From Clostridium kluyveri (lineage in GTDB: Bacteria; Bacillota; Clostridia; Clostridiales; Clostridiaceae), in contig NZ_CP018335.1 in the NCBI RefSeq assembly GCF_001902295.1, forward strand, positions 3,100,001 through 3,164,000: 64,000 nt of DNA, given 5' to 3'. Every line of letters starts with the position of its first letter. Within the stretch, counting starts at the first letter, position 1. The notes below the pieces were generated by a model. That model searched no databases. It was not told where the DNA came from and saw nothing but the letters and a program-made list of their open reading frames with translations. Shown here piece after piece: positions 51,815-61,775 of this stretch. Both the position numbers and the translations under genes were made by a program.

Positions 51815-53221
51815 TTATGCCAGCATGGCAAATCTAAATATAAATAATATTGCAAGTACATATATTATAGGATGAACTTCCTTGTATTTTCCTGTAGCAA
51901 TCTTAACTATTGGATAGAATATTACCGCAGCAGCTATACCATTTGCTATGCTATAACTAAATGGCATGAATGCTATAGCAAAGAAAGCCGGAAGCGCTTC
52001 TGAAAAATCATTAAAATCTATTTTAGTAACTGCTCCCATCATAAGCACTCCTACAATTATAAGCGCTGGAGCTGTAGCTTGTGTTGGAACTATTCCAACT
52101 ATCCCTGAGAAAAACAATGCAAGTATGAATAATATTCCTACTGTAGCAGAAGTAAGTCCTGTTCTTCCACCTGTTGACACCCCTGATGTAGATTCTACAT
52201 ATGTAACAACAGTACTGGTTCCAAGCACTGAGCCAACAGTAGTTGCTATTGAATCTGAAAAAAGAGCTTTATGCATGTTCTTGAACTTTCCATTTTCATC
52301 AACCATACCTGCTTTTTCAGCTGTTCCAACCAAAGTTCCTATAGTATCAAATAAATCAACTAAAGTAAATGTAATGATTACTGTAAGTACACTGGTAATG
52401 GCCCCTATTACTCCTGCTTCCACACTAAAGAGACCTTTAAAATCAAAAGCTAGAAATGTAGGTGCCAGTGAAGGTGGCGCACTTATTACCTTTATTCCAG
52501 CAAGATGGGTTACTCCAAAAGGTATGCCAATTATTGTAGTTAAAATTATCCCAATCAATATTGACCCTTTAACATTCCTTGCCATAAGTACAGCTGTAAT
52601 TAAAATACCTATAATAGCGAGCAGTACTCCAGGACTAGTCAATTTTCCAAAAGCAACCAATGTAGCAGGATCCGATATTATAATACCTGAATTTTTAAGA
52701 CCTATTAGGGCTATAAAAAGTCCAATACCGCCTGATATGGCAAATTTTAAATTTCGTGGAATGGCATCAACAATTTTTTCTCTTATAGAAGTTACAGTAA
52801 TTATTATAAAAATTACTCCCGAAACAAAGACTGCTGCCAGAGCTTGCTGCCATGTATATCCCATACCTAAACAAACACTATAAGTGAAAAATGCATTTAA
52901 CCCCATTCCCGGTGCCTGTGCAAAAGGAAGATTTGCATAGAGTGCCATAATAAGAGTTCCTATTGCCGCAGCTATACAGGTAGCCGCAAATACAGAAGCC
53001 ACCAGAGGATCATTTGCTACGGATAATCCAGCTTTTACAGCTGCATCTCCCATAAGTCCCCGAGAATTCATCCCTGATTGCATAAGTATATTGGGATTTA
53101 CAAAAATTATGTAGGCCATAGTTATAAAGGTGGTGATTCCCGCTATAATTTCTGTCTTTACACTGGTATTATTTTCTGTTAACTTAAAAAATGAGTCCAG
53201 CTTGGTTTTTTCAACATTCAT
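51815..53221 (-). CDS. Adenine/guanine/hypoxanthine permease (AzgA-like NCS2)
   Basis: The product is 468 residues starting MNVEKTKLDSFFKL after GGAGGTATTAAT; the longer frame lacks a ribosome site. About a dozen membrane helices are seen. AGITTFITMAYIIFVNP, APGMGLNAFFTYS, LFDTIGTLVGTAEKAGM and VGSVLGTSTVVTYVESTSGVSTGGRTGL are typical of the AzgA/PbuG purine permeases. It sits behind a guanine riboswitch, consistent with purine uptake. Confidence 0.94.
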   Translation of the reverse strand: MNVEKTKLDSFFKLTENNTSVKTEIIAGITTFITMAYIIFVNPNILMQSGMNSRGLMGDAAVKAGLSVANDPLVASVFAATCIAAAIGTLIMALYANLPFAQAPGMGLNAFFTYSVCLGMGYTWQQALAAVFVSGVIFIIITVTSIREKIVDAIPRNLKFAISGGIGLFIALIGLKNSGIIISDPATLVAFGKLTSPGVLLAIIGILITAVLMARNVKGSILIGIILTTIIGIPFGVTHLAGIKVISAPPSLAPTFLAFDFKGLFSVEAGVIGAITSVLTVIITFTLVDLFDTIGTLVGTAEKAGMVDENGKFKNMHKALFSDSIATTVGSVLGTSTVVTYVESTSGVSTGGRTGLTSATVGILFILALFFSGIVGIVPTQATAPALIIVGVLMMGAVTKIDFNDFSEALPAFFAIAFMPFSYSIANGIAAAVIFYPIVKIATGKYKEVHPIIYVLAILFIFRFAMLA

Positions 53222-53246
53222 ATTAATACCTCCAAAAATAAAAAAA

Positions 53247-53282
53247 TTTCTAATATGAATTACGGGCAATCCAAATTAGAAA
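53247..53282 (-). terminator. Riboswitch-controlled terminator of the permease gene
   Basis: A 15-bp stem with one mismatch (53247-53261 with 53268-53282) has the loop GCCCGT on the minus strand and is followed by TTTTTTTATTTTT. The loop CCCGT can pair with ACGGG just after the aptamer, a likely antiterminator. Confidence 0.88.
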
Positions 53283-53310
53283 ATAATAAAAAATATTACC
53301 TTCCCGTGAT

Positions 53311-53382
53311 TCACTCATAGTCAAGGATTTTTGGTGCCTTGGTAGATACTCTTGAACCATATTATCAAGATTATACGAATGA
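53311..53382 (-). promoter_or_regulatory. Guanine riboswitch aptamer of the permease gene
   Basis: On the minus strand P1 pairs TCATTCGTA with TATGAGTGA. The core ATAATCTTGATAATATGG, TTCAAGAGTATCTACC and AAAAATCCTTGACTATG has the purine riboswitch junctions. The C in GACTATG is the guanine-type discriminator. Guanine would switch off permease expression. Confidence 0.92.
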
Positions 53383-53414
53383 TTTATCGAAAAATTTAGT
53401 AAATTTACGTAATT

Positions 53415-53443
53415 ATCTTATCATTATATATGTAATAAGTCAA
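53415..53443 (-). promoter_or_regulatory. Promoter of the permease gene
   Basis: TTGACT (complement of 53438-53443), a 17-base spacer and TAAGAT (complement of 53415-53420) lie just upstream of the aptamer. Confidence 0.6.
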
Positions 53444-53513
53444 TATTTATGTTTTAAAAAAGTTAACAATATATCCTAATACACAGTTATGATATATTGG
53501 GTTTATAGCTTGT

Positions 53514-53723
53514 CTACTTTCTTGCAGTATATAAAATATACAGTATTATAATTACTATTAAAAAGGGAAGAGAAAATACTATTTTAAAGGCCATGCCAAT
53601 TAGTGCCATAAATAAAGCTATAGCCATTACTATTCCTACCATTGGCAGCACTATAACTCCTATTACTGATAATGTAAGGCAAAAAGTTAAAATTATCATT
53701 ATAATACCGATTAAAGTAATCAT
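53514..53723 (-). CDS. Small hydrophobic membrane protein
   Basis: The product is 69 residues with two to three membrane helices covering almost its whole length and a basic end (LYTARK). It starts after AAAAAGGAGGGAACAATGT and overlaps the end of the methyltransferase gene by four bases. The function is unknown. Confidence 0.6.
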   Translation of the reverse strand: MITLIGIIMIILTFCLTLSVIGVIVLPMVGIVMAIALFMALIGMAFKIVFSLPFLIVIIILYILYTARK

Positions 53724-55408
53724 ACATTGTTCCCTCCTTTTTTCAATCCTATCATATTTTCTATATCCTTCAATATAATACTTCTATAATTATAATCAAT
53801 GTTATATAACTCAAATATTGACTCATCTAACTTTTTTTCAAGTATATCATTTTGTTCTCTTTGGTGAATCAATTTACTCACTAATTTTTCTATATTCTTT
53901 GCGTATACATCACTAGAATTTATTATAGGAACCCTATCCAAACTAAATTTTTTGATTTGGGGGGTAGAGTTAGCATTGGTTATTAGAAAATTTACATAAT
54001 ACCATTGAATTAATTTTGAATTCAATAACCCTAGAATGTAATAGGGAGAAAACCTTTTATCCAAGCATATTATACCATATAGTGATTGTTCTATTATACT
54101 CCCTTTTGTATCTAAAGCTGCTATTAAATGTTTTCCTGTTTTCCTTATAATTATTTTATTTTTGCTTGTAAGTTTTTTTATATCACTGGTTCCTCCTTTT
54201 ATGTTGCAGGGAATAAAATCATAGTAATAATTATTTGATATGTGAAACTTTTTTATATTCTCACCCTTTAATATTTCAACTTGATTTTTATTTAACCTAA
54301 AAGAAGTTATTTTTTCCTTATATCCTATAAATCCTGTAAAGGTTTTACATATATCACCAAGTAATAGGCTGTTTTTATCAATAAAATTTTTTATATGTAA
54401 ACTTTTACTACTGTGATAATAGAAAAATTCACAATTTAAATTTTTTATATATTCATTTTGTTCTACATTATATATACTTTTTTTATATACATTTACTTTT
54501 ATTTTATTGTGTCTACTATACTTATTTTCAGCTATTATAATCATAGTATCTGTATTTATCTCCGGAAATTTTATTTCAAATACAACATTTATTATATTAT
54601 ATCTTTCAAGCAATTTTTTTCTGAAATCTTTATATTGAAGATTACTTGCCAATCTATCTGGAATTATGAACCCAAATCTTCCCCCTACCTTTAAAATTTC
54701 CATAGATCTTTTTATAAAATATTCATACAAATTAGGCAAATATGTATTACCCTCGTAATTTTTACTATAGTACTCCTTCAAATTATCCTCTATGTCCTTT
54801 TTATGCTTTCTGCTTAAAGAAACCCAGGGAGGATTTCCAAGTATATAGTCATATTTTTGCTCCCAGAACTTTCCCATATATGAAGATTCATGTTCCTTAT
54901 GTTCTCTCTCCCATCTTATCAGACTGTTACAGCATATAATATTATTTTTAAAATCAAAATTAATTCCACTTTTTCCTAGCAGATTTATTTTGGCAAGCTC
55001 TACAGCTTTTTCATCTAAATCTGCCCCGTATATACATTCTTTAAGTATATGATAACTCAAGTTAGAATACTGCCAGTATTCTAACCCATATATATTTTTC
55101 AATCCATTTTTAGTTTCAATAATATACCTTTCATCTTTAAATTTACATCGTATGCTTTCTAAATTTTCATTGAATTTCTTCATTAGAATGTCATATGCCT
55201 TCAATAAAAAATAGCCGCTTCCACAGGAAGGATCCAGTACTTTAACAAAAGGATTTAACTTAACGTCTAAATTTGACAAGGTATTTTCTACTATATATTC
55301 TACTATAAAATAAGGGGTATAAAAACTTCCCCTTTCTTTTCTTTCTGACTTGTTCATCGATTTTTCATAGACCTCACCAAGTATAGTAGAGTCATAGCGT
55401 TTCTCCAT
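53720..55408 (-). CDS. CamA-like orphan DNA adenine methyltransferase
   Basis: The 562-residue protein has an N6-adenine methyltransferase half: RGSFYTPYFIVEYIVENTL, VLDPSCGSGYFLLKAYDIL (S-adenosylmethionine site), CIYGADLDEKAVELAK, and the catalytic ILGNPPWVSL, where Trp replaces the usual Tyr of NPPY. A TaqI/Eco57I-like recognition half follows. Its layout closely recalls the C. difficile orphan methyltransferase CamA. No restriction gene is adjacent. It may therefore act in epigenetic regulation rather than defence. Confidence 0.8.
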   Translation of the reverse strand: MEKRYDSTILGEVYEKSMNKSERKERGSFYTPYFIVEYIVENTLSNLDVKLNPFVKVLDPSCGSGYFLLKAYDILMKKFNENLESIRCKFKDERYIIETKNGLKNIYGLEYWQYSNLSYHILKECIYGADLDEKAVELAKINLLGKSGINFDFKNNIICCNSLIRWEREHKEHESSYMGKFWEQKYDYILGNPPWVSLSRKHKKDIEDNLKEYYSKNYEGNTYLPNLYEYFIKRSMEILKVGGRFGFIIPDRLASNLQYKDFRKKLLERYNIINVVFEIKFPEINTDTMIIIAENKYSRHNKIKVNVYKKSIYNVEQNEYIKNLNCEFFYYHSSKSLHIKNFIDKNSLLLGDICKTFTGFIGYKEKITSFRLNKNQVEILKGENIKKFHISNNYYYDFIPCNIKGGTSDIKKLTSKNKIIIRKTGKHLIAALDTKGSIIEQSLYGIICLDKRFSPYYILGLLNSKLIQWYYVNFLITNANSTPQIKKFSLDRVPIINSSDVYAKNIEKLVSKLIHQREQNDILEKKLDESIFELYNIDYNYRSIILKDIENMIGLKKGGNNV

Positions 55409-55447
55409 AAGTTCATATTTCTCCTCTCCTTAAAAATCCAAAAATAC

Positions 55448-56833
55448 TTATATCTCTCCTAGGGATATATTATCACCAGATGAATCCATTTTATCCTTAG
55501 AATTCAGTTTTTTGATTTGAACCATTAAAAATATTCCTGTCAGTATGGAAGCTACTCCATCGGATACAGGTGCTGCCATCCATACACCGTTAAGTCCAAA
55601 AATACGGGGTAATAAAAAAAGCATTGGAATAAGAACTATTACCTGCCTTGAAAGTGCTAGAAACATAGAAATTTTTGCCTTTGCTATAGCTTGGAAAAAA
55701 TTAGAACTTACCACTTGAAATCCTATCACAGGAAATAATAACATATATATTTTTATTCCATTTACTGTTATATTAGTTAAATTAGCATCTGACTTATTAA
55801 AAAACCCTACCAAAATATTGGGAAAAATATGAGCACATAATGCTCCTGCAGTAGATATTACAGTGGCCGCTATAATAGCCAGCTTCAATGCCTTTTTTAC
55901 ACGAGGATATAACTCTGCTCCATAATTGAACCCAATTACCGGTTGAGATCCCTGGTTGATTCCAAATATGGGCATAAGAGTTACAGTAACTATTCCATTT
56001 ATTATTCCCATGGCACCTATGGCCAGATCTCCTCCATATATTCCAAGACTCCTATTCAATACTATATTTACAACACTGGCTGCAAGCTGCATGGCAAAAG
56101 GAGACATACCTATGGAAAATATACTTATAACCGTTTCCCATTTCAATATTAAATTTTCTTTTTTTATCTTAAGCATACTATTTCCCTTTAAAAAATAGTA
56201 TAACACCCATATCATATTTATACATTGAGCGGTAACAGTAGCAAAAGCGGCTCCTTTTATGCCAAAATGAAATATATATATAAATACAAAATCCAGTATT
56301 ATATTTGTTATTCCTCCTATAAGCATTGTGGTCATGGCTTTTTTAGGATTTCCTTCTGATCTTATTACATTATTAAGTCCAAATCCTATTATTTGAAATA
56401 TGGAGCCCCAAAGTATTATAGTAATAAATTCCCGGGCATAACTTATGGTATTATTACTTGCTCCAAAGGCTATAAGCATAGGATCTACTAATATAAGCCC
56501 TAATACAGTTACTATAATAGACACTATTATAAGAAGTACTAGTGCATTACCTAATATATGTTCAGCTCCCTGTTTATTATTTTGCCCAAGTTTTATAGAT
56601 ATTCTGGCGGCAGCTCCTATACCTACCAACATACCAAAAGCCATCACCATAATTGCTATGGGAAAGGTCAAGCTCACTCCAGATATAGCCATAGCTCCTA
56701 CAACTCTTCCTATAAACATTCTATCTACTACAATATATAATGAATTCACTAGCATACCAACTATAGCTGGTATAGAAAACTCAAGCAGCAATTTACTTAC
56801 TTTTTCATTTCCTAATTTAATAGAACGTTCCAA
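55448..56833 (-). CDS. MATE-family efflux transporter
   Basis: The product is 461 residues from a TTG start, chosen because AAGGAGGTGC is correctly placed for it. Twelve membrane helices are seen in two halves; SIPAIVGMLVNSLYIVVDRMFIG and GFGLNNVIRSEGNPKKAM are typical MATE sequences, and GINQGSQPVIGFNYGA recurs in the second half. These export cations, drugs or metabolites using sodium or proton gradients. The substrate is unknown. Confidence 0.92.
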   Translation of the reverse strand: MERSIKLGNEKVSKLLLEFSIPAIVGMLVNSLYIVVDRMFIGRVVGAMAISGVSLTFPIAIMVMAFGMLVGIGAAARISIKLGQNNKQGAEHILGNALVLLIIVSIIVTVLGLILVDPMLIAFGASNNTISYAREFITIILWGSIFQIIGFGLNNVIRSEGNPKKAMTTMLIGGITNIILDFVFIYIFHFGIKGAAFATVTAQCINMIWVLYYFLKGNSMLKIKKENLILKWETVISIFSIGMSPFAMQLAASVVNIVLNRSLGIYGGDLAIGAMGIINGIVTVTLMPIFGINQGSQPVIGFNYGAELYPRVKKALKLAIIAATVISTAGALCAHIFPNILVGFFNKSDANLTNITVNGIKIYMLLFPVIGFQVVSSNFFQAIAKAKISMFLALSRQVIVLIPMLFLLPRIFGLNGVWMAAPVSDGVASILTGIFLMVQIKKLNSKDKMDSSGDNISLGEI

Positions 56834-57069
56834 ATAAAAAGCACCTCCTTCATACATTTAAGTGTAATACTTTTCTGTTTTATTGTAAAATAAATTCTAT
56901 ATATCAAATTATAATATATGTTCTATCATAATTATTATTTTCAAATAATCGTAACACATATTCAACAAAATTGTCATAACTCATTAACAGTTCTGACATA
57001 CAACTGTAACAAAACGCATTTATTATATAATAATAAAATGGTTATATTAATTTAAGGGAGGGTCCTTGT

Positions 57070-58287
57070 ATGGATAACTTTAATAACGGTGAAAATACTT
57101 CAAAAGCAATAGTAAAGTACGACTTTAGAGATAAATTCAAAAAAACTTCCAGTTTTAAAAGACTTTTATCCTATATAGCAGTGGGATTAATATCAAGCTT
57201 GATAGGAGGAAGTGTATCAGTAGCAGCATTTTTATATCTGATACCAACTACAACTTTTTTCAAAAACACACCACTTTATGAAAGTATTAATTCAAGTACA
57301 AACACGAATGCATCTACTACCTCGCAGACCAAAGCATCTACCATATCTACTACAAGTACAAATGGTCTTACTGTAGCTGAAATAGCAAAAAAAGTAAGTC
57401 CTGCAGTAGTAGGAGTATCTATTAAGACTGTTTCTCAAAATAATGTATTTGGCTTCTCAAATAATGGAGATACTGAGGAAGATGATGGAATGGGATCTGG
57501 AATAATAATAAGTTCTGATGGATATATACTTACCAATTACCATGTAGTACAAAGTGCTCAAAGTATAACTGTAATACTGAGTACCGAGAAAGAAGTACCT
57601 GCTAAAGTTATAAACTATGATGCAGATCAGGACTTAGCTGTAATAAAAGTTACTCAATCCACTACCATGCCTGCTGTAGCAGAACTTGGGGATTCAGATA
57701 AAGTTCAAGTGGGTGATTCTGTGGTAGCTATTGGAAATCCTCTAGGTAAAGAACTCATGGGATCTGTAACAAGTGGTATCATAAGTGCTACCAAAAGAGA
57801 AATAAATACCGGAAGTACCACTCAAACTTTTCTGCAGACAGATGCAGCTATAAATGCAGGAAATAGCGGAGGAGCTCTTGTGAATTCACTGGGACAGGTA
57901 ATAGGTGTAAATTCCGCTAAGATAGGCGGAAATGGTGTTGAAGGTATAGGTTTTTCAATTCCTATAAATACAGTAAAATCCAAATTAACGGGCCTTTTAA
58001 AACCGGCATTAAAAATTGGAATTGCAGGAAGGGATATAGATTCCACTTTATCCAAGCAATATAATCTTCCAGAAGGTGTATATGTAGCTGAAGTAGAAGA
58101 ATTTAGTGCTGCTGAAAAAGCAGGATTGAAATCAGGAGATATTATACAAAAATTTGATGGTAAATCTGTTAAGTCCATAAGCGAAATAAATACTATAAAG
58201 GCTACTCATGAATCTGGAGACACTGTTTCTATAGTAGTCTATAGAAATGGCTCTACTAAAAAATTGGATTTGAAATTATCAGAATAA
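57070..58287 (+). CDS. htrA: HtrA/DegP-type serine protease with PDZ domain
   Basis: The 405-residue protein has a cytosolic start, one membrane anchor (about 32-58), a Ser/Thr-rich linker (71-98), a trypsin-like domain and a C-terminal PDZ domain (305-400). The catalytic triad is intact: His158 (TNYHVV), Asp188 (DADQDLAVIK) and Ser266 (NAGNSGGAL). It degrades misfolded proteins at the envelope. It starts after AAGGGAGGG. Confidence 0.95.
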   Translation: MDNFNNGENTSKAIVKYDFRDKFKKTSSFKRLLSYIAVGLISSLIGGSVSVAAFLYLIPTTTFFKNTPLYESINSSTNTNASTTSQTKASTISTTSTNGLTVAEIAKKVSPAVVGVSIKTVSQNNVFGFSNNGDTEEDDGMGSGIIISSDGYILTNYHVVQSAQSITVILSTEKEVPAKVINYDADQDLAVIKVTQSTTMPAVAELGDSDKVQVGDSVVAIGNPLGKELMGSVTSGIISATKREINTGSTTQTFLQTDAAINAGNSGGALVNSLGQVIGVNSAKIGGNGVEGIGFSIPINTVKSKLTGLLKPALKIGIAGRDIDSTLSKQYNLPEGVYVAEVEEFSAAEKAGLKSGDIIQKFDGKSVKSISEINTIKATHESGDTVSIVVYRNGSTKKLDLKLSE

Positions 58288-58290
58288 ACA

Positions 58291-58316
58291 TTAGGGGCTG
58301 TTCATCCAGCCCTTAA
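58291..58316. terminator. Terminator between htrA and lgt
   Basis: TAGGGGCTG (58292-58300) pairs with CAGCCCTTA (58307-58315) between convergent genes, but the T-run is short. Confidence 0.6.
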
Positions 58317-58322
58317 ATTATA

Positions 58323-59090
58323 TTAATCAACTCTTTTACCCCTACCTTTTAAATATATAAAAAAACTTATACTCAATACAATCCCTATAAAACTAATTAA
58401 TTGGGCAACTCTGATATGTCCAATCATTAAGCTATCCGTTCTCAGTCCCTCTATAAAAAATCTTCCCAGTGAATACAATCCAACATAAGCACATATTACA
58501 GAGCCTCTTTTATGCTTCTTTCTAAAAATATAAATTAAAATAATACATACTATTAAATCCCAAAGGGATTCATACAAAAATGTAGGATTATAGTAATCAC
58601 CATTTATGTACATTCCTCTTTGTATAAACAAAGGAAACTTACTTATAAATTCATAACTTACAACCCCTCCGTGGGCCTCTCCGTTAAAAAAATTTCCCCA
58701 TCTACCTATTGCCTGGCCAAGAATTATAGAAGGTGCAAAGCAATCCCACAATTTTATAAAATCCATTTTTTTGTATCTAGAAACTATGTACGCTGTTCCA
58801 AGTCCAAATATAATACCTCCATGAATAGCAAGCCCCCCCAGCCTTATATTAAATATATCCATGAGGTTGTTTCTATAATCTTGAAACTGGAAAATAACAT
58901 AATAAAACCTAGCCCCTACAATTGCCAATGGAAAAGATATTAAAAATACATCTATTAAACTATCAAAATTATATCCTTTATATCTGCAGTTTAAATTAGC
59001 CAGAATAAGAGCTGCTAAAACTCCCAAGGCTATCATTATTCCATACCACCTGATTTGAAAGCCACCGATAGAAAAAGCTATGGGATCCAT
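58323..59090 (-). CDS. lgt: Prolipoprotein diacylglyceryl transferase
   Basis: The 255-residue protein has seven membrane helices. IGGFQIRWYGIMIALG, GARFYYVIFQ, the family signature GRWGNFFNGEAHGG, and FLYESLWDL and RFFIEGLRTDS are all present. It transfers diacylglycerol from phosphatidylglycerol to lipoprotein Cys residues. It is convergent with htrA. Confidence 0.96.
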   Translation of the reverse strand: MDPIAFSIGGFQIRWYGIMIALGVLAALILANLNCRYKGYNFDSLIDVFLISFPLAIVGARFYYVIFQFQDYRNNLMDIFNIRLGGLAIHGGIIFGLGTAYIVSRYKKMDFIKLWDCFAPSIILGQAIGRWGNFFNGEAHGGVVSYEFISKFPLFIQRGMYINGDYYNPTFLYESLWDLIVCIILIYIFRKKHKRGSVICAYVGLYSLGRFFIEGLRTDSLMIGHIRVAQLISFIGIVLSISFFIYLKGRGKRVD

Positions 59091-59177
59091 AAGTATTACA
59101 ACCTTTCTTTATGAATTAAAAATCACAGCATATTAGCTGATGCTCTTGTTAGTATATACATTTTAGGTAATATTATT

Positions 59178-60011
59178 TTAAACACTTATAACTTTTGCAG
59201 CAGCTAGTATAAGTACTATTATACCTATAAATATTCTATATATGGCAAAAACCCTCATAGGTTTTCTCTTTAAAAAATTCATAAACTTTTCCACTACTAC
59301 TAAGGCCACTAAAAATGAAACTATAAATCCAACAGATAGGGCAATAACCTGCATTATACTCATATCTATTTTTACTTTTATAAGAGACCATCCTGATGCA
59401 GCTATCATAGTTGGTATGGCAAGAAAAAAAGAAAACTCCGCTGCAGCTACATTAGTAAGTCCGCTTATCCATCCTCCCATTATTGTAGATGCGCTTCTTG
59501 ACATTCCAGGCCACAGTGCAAGGCATTGAAAACATCCTATTTTAAAAGCCTGAAAAATATTCACATCTTCAATATTTTTAGTACTATTTCCCCTTCTATA
59601 TTTATTTTCCATATATATCATAAGTACTCCTCCAACTATTAGTGCAGAGGCCACTGTAATTGAGTTGAACAGTTTTTCTTGAATAAGATCATTAAATATG
59701 ACCCCCACCACAGCAGAAGGTAAAAATGCAATTAAAATGATAACCCATAGTTTAAATCCCCATTTACCCGGTTTAATATTTTTAAGTGAATTAAATATTT
59801 TATCCCAGTAAAGAACCACTATAGCAAGTATAGCTCCCAGCTGGATTACAATTTCAAACATGTTTATATAAACTTTATCATAAGTTGGTGCTTTAAAGTT
59901 TATCAAATCCCCCACCATTATCATATGTCCCGTAGAAGATATTGGCAGAAACTCCGTTATACCCTCTACCACCCCAATAATGGCAGCTTTAATAATAAAG
60001 ATTAATTCCAT
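59178..60011 (-). CDS. uppP: Undecaprenyl-diphosphatase
   Basis: The product is 277 residues, starting MELIFIIKAAIIGVVEG with GAGTGAGTGG upstream. The two catalytic loops are visible: GVVEGITEFLPISSTGHMIM near 13-32 and LALWPGMSRSASTIMGGW near 160-180. Eight or more membrane helices are seen. It recycles undecaprenyl pyrophosphate for cell-wall synthesis and gives bacitracin tolerance. Confidence 0.96.
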   Translation of the reverse strand: MELIFIIKAAIIGVVEGITEFLPISSTGHMIMVGDLINFKAPTYDKVYINMFEIVIQLGAILAIVVLYWDKIFNSLKNIKPGKWGFKLWVIILIAFLPSAVVGVIFNDLIQEKLFNSITVASALIVGGVLMIYMENKYRRGNSTKNIEDVNIFQAFKIGCFQCLALWPGMSRSASTIMGGWISGLTNVAAAEFSFFLAIPTMIAASGWSLIKVKIDMSIMQVIALSVGFIVSFLVALVVVEKFMNFLKRKPMRVFAIYRIFIGIIVLILAAAKVISV

Positions 60012-60137
60012 TATTTCCACTCACTCTCTATATTTTTAATTTTTACAACAACTACTATTATACTATCATTATGAGCTTGGCCACAACCACTATATTATTA
60101 ATAAATTGTTACACAAAATATATGACTTAATTTAGAG

Positions 60138-60181
60138 ATAAAAGAAAACTGTTTTCCATAACAATAAAGAAAACAGTTTTC
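60138..60181 (-). terminator. Terminator of pckA
   Basis: GAAAACTGTTTTC (60144-60156) pairs perfectly with GAAAACAGTTTTC (60169-60181) with a 12-base loop; on the minus strand it is followed by TTTTATC. Confidence 0.88.
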
Positions 60182-60188
60182 AATAAGT

Positions 60189-61775
60189 TTATATGCAGGT
60201 AAAGCGTCTAACCTCAGGTCCTGCTTTAACTATATCTTCTGAAACACTACCAAATTTTTTGAAATTCTCATTAAATTTTGCAGCTAATTCTTTTGCCGCA
60301 GCATCATAGGCCTCTTTATCTGTCCAGGTGTTTTTAGGATCCAACATTTCTTTTGGAACTCCCGGGCATTCTTTAGGCATCATTACTTTAAATATAGGAT
60401 GCTCTACAAACTCTATATTCTTAAATTTGCCATTTAAAGCTTCTCTAATCATAGCTCTCGTATAAGGAAGATTTATTCTATCTCCTTTTCCATAGCCGCC
60501 ACTTAACCATCCTGTATTTACTAAATACACTTCTGTATTATGTTTGTCTATTTTTTCTCCTAACAATTTAGCATATACCGCAGGATTCATAAGCATAAAT
60601 GGCTCTCCAAAACAAGATGAAAAAGTCGCTTCAGGATCAACTATACCTCTTTCTGTACCAGATACTTTACTAGTGTACCCCGACATAAAATGATACATAG
60701 CAGCTTCCTTTGAAAGCTTGGATATAGGAGGCATTACACCAAAAGCATCTGCTGTCAGAAATATAATAGTCTCAGGATTTCCCCCAACTCCGCTTTTTTC
60801 TATATTATCTATATAATCAATAGGATAAGCCCCTCTTGTATTTTCTGTATATCTTCCATCATTGTAATCAGGTACTCCATATTCATCCGTAACTACATTT
60901 TCAAGTACAGTACCAAATCTTATAGCATTATATATTTCATGTTCTTTTTCTTTATCCAATCTTATGGTTTTTGCATAGCACCCCCCTTCAAAATTGAACA
61001 CTCCCTTATCACACCACCCATGTTCATCATCACCAATTAACTTTCTCTCTGAATCCGCTGATAAAGTGGTTTTTCCCGTTCCTGAAAGTCCAAAGAAGAG
61101 AGATGTTTTTCCGTCCTTTCCTATATTGGCAGAGCAGTGCATTGGAAGAACTCCTTTTTCAGGCAGCAAAAAATTCATTACAGAAAATAAGGATTTCTTT
61201 ATTTCGCCCAAATACTGGGTTCCTCCTATCAGTATAATTTTCTTATCAAAATTTATTAATATAAAAGCCTCTGAATTTAAACCATCTGCTTTTCCTTGGG
61301 ATTTAAAGTCCGGTACTGCTATTACATTAAATCCAGGTATAAAAGATTGTAAATCTTCCACTATTGGTCTTCTAAACAGTTGATTAGCAAATAAAGCCTC
61401 ATATGCTTTTTCACATATAACCCTTATAGGAAGAGTGTACTCTTTTAAAGCTCCTACAAATCCATCAAATACAAAAATATCTTTATCCTTCAAATAATTT
61501 AAAACTTTATCATACATTCTATCGAAAATTTCTTCCTCTATAGATAAATTTACACTTCCCCAGTTTATTTTATCCTTTACACTGTCCTGATTAACTATAA
61601 ATCTATCCTTAGGGGATCTGCCTGTATACTTTCCTGTATTAACTATTAAAGCCCCTTTATTAGATAGGCATCCTTCTCCTCTTTCCATAGCTAACTGTAC
61701 TAATTTCGCAGGTGATAAATTTTTATACACATTTTTATATTCTTTAATATTTAAATACGATAAGTCTATACTCAT
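60189..61775 (-). CDS. pckA: Phosphoenolpyruvate carboxykinase (ATP)
   Basis: The 528-residue protein has the ATP-type signatures: NTGKYTGRSPKDRFIV, the PEPCK motif LIGDDEHGWCDKGVFNFEGGCYAK, the kinase-1a loop FGLSGTGKTTLSAD, and the ENVVTDEYGVPDYNDGRYTENTRG segment. It interconverts oxaloacetate and phosphoenolpyruvate. It is monocistronic with its own promoter and terminator. Confidence 0.97.
   Translation of the reverse strand: MSIDLSYLNIKEYKNVYKNLSPAKLVQLAMERGEGCLSNKGALIVNTGKYTGRSPKDRFIVNQDSVKDKINWGSVNLSIEEEIFDRMYDKVLNYLKDKDIFVFDGFVGALKEYTLPIRVICEKAYEALFANQLFRRPIVEDLQSFIPGFNVIAVPDFKSQGKADGLNSEAFILINFDKKIILIGGTQYLGEIKKSLFSVMNFLLPEKGVLPMHCSANIGKDGKTSLFFGLSGTGKTTLSADSERKLIGDDEHGWCDKGVFNFEGGCYAKTIRLDKEKEHEIYNAIRFGTVLENVVTDEYGVPDYNDGRYTENTRGAYPIDYIDNIEKSGVGGNPETIIFLTADAFGVMPPISKLSKEAAMYHFMSGYTSKVSGTERGIVDPEATFSSCFGEPFMLMNPAVYAKLLGEKIDKHNTEVYLVNTGWLSGGYGKGDRINLPYTRAMIREALNGKFKNIEFVEHPIFKVMMPKECPGVPKEMLDPKNTWTDKEAYDAAAKELAAKFNENFKKFGSVSEDIVKAGPEVRRFTCI

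Noticed and set aside
51966..52883. Long plus-strand open frame opposite the purine permease gene
   Set aside because: It is antisense to a clear membrane transporter, lacks a ribosome site, and its Ile/Pro/Thr-rich composition is what the complement of a hydrophobic protein gene gives.
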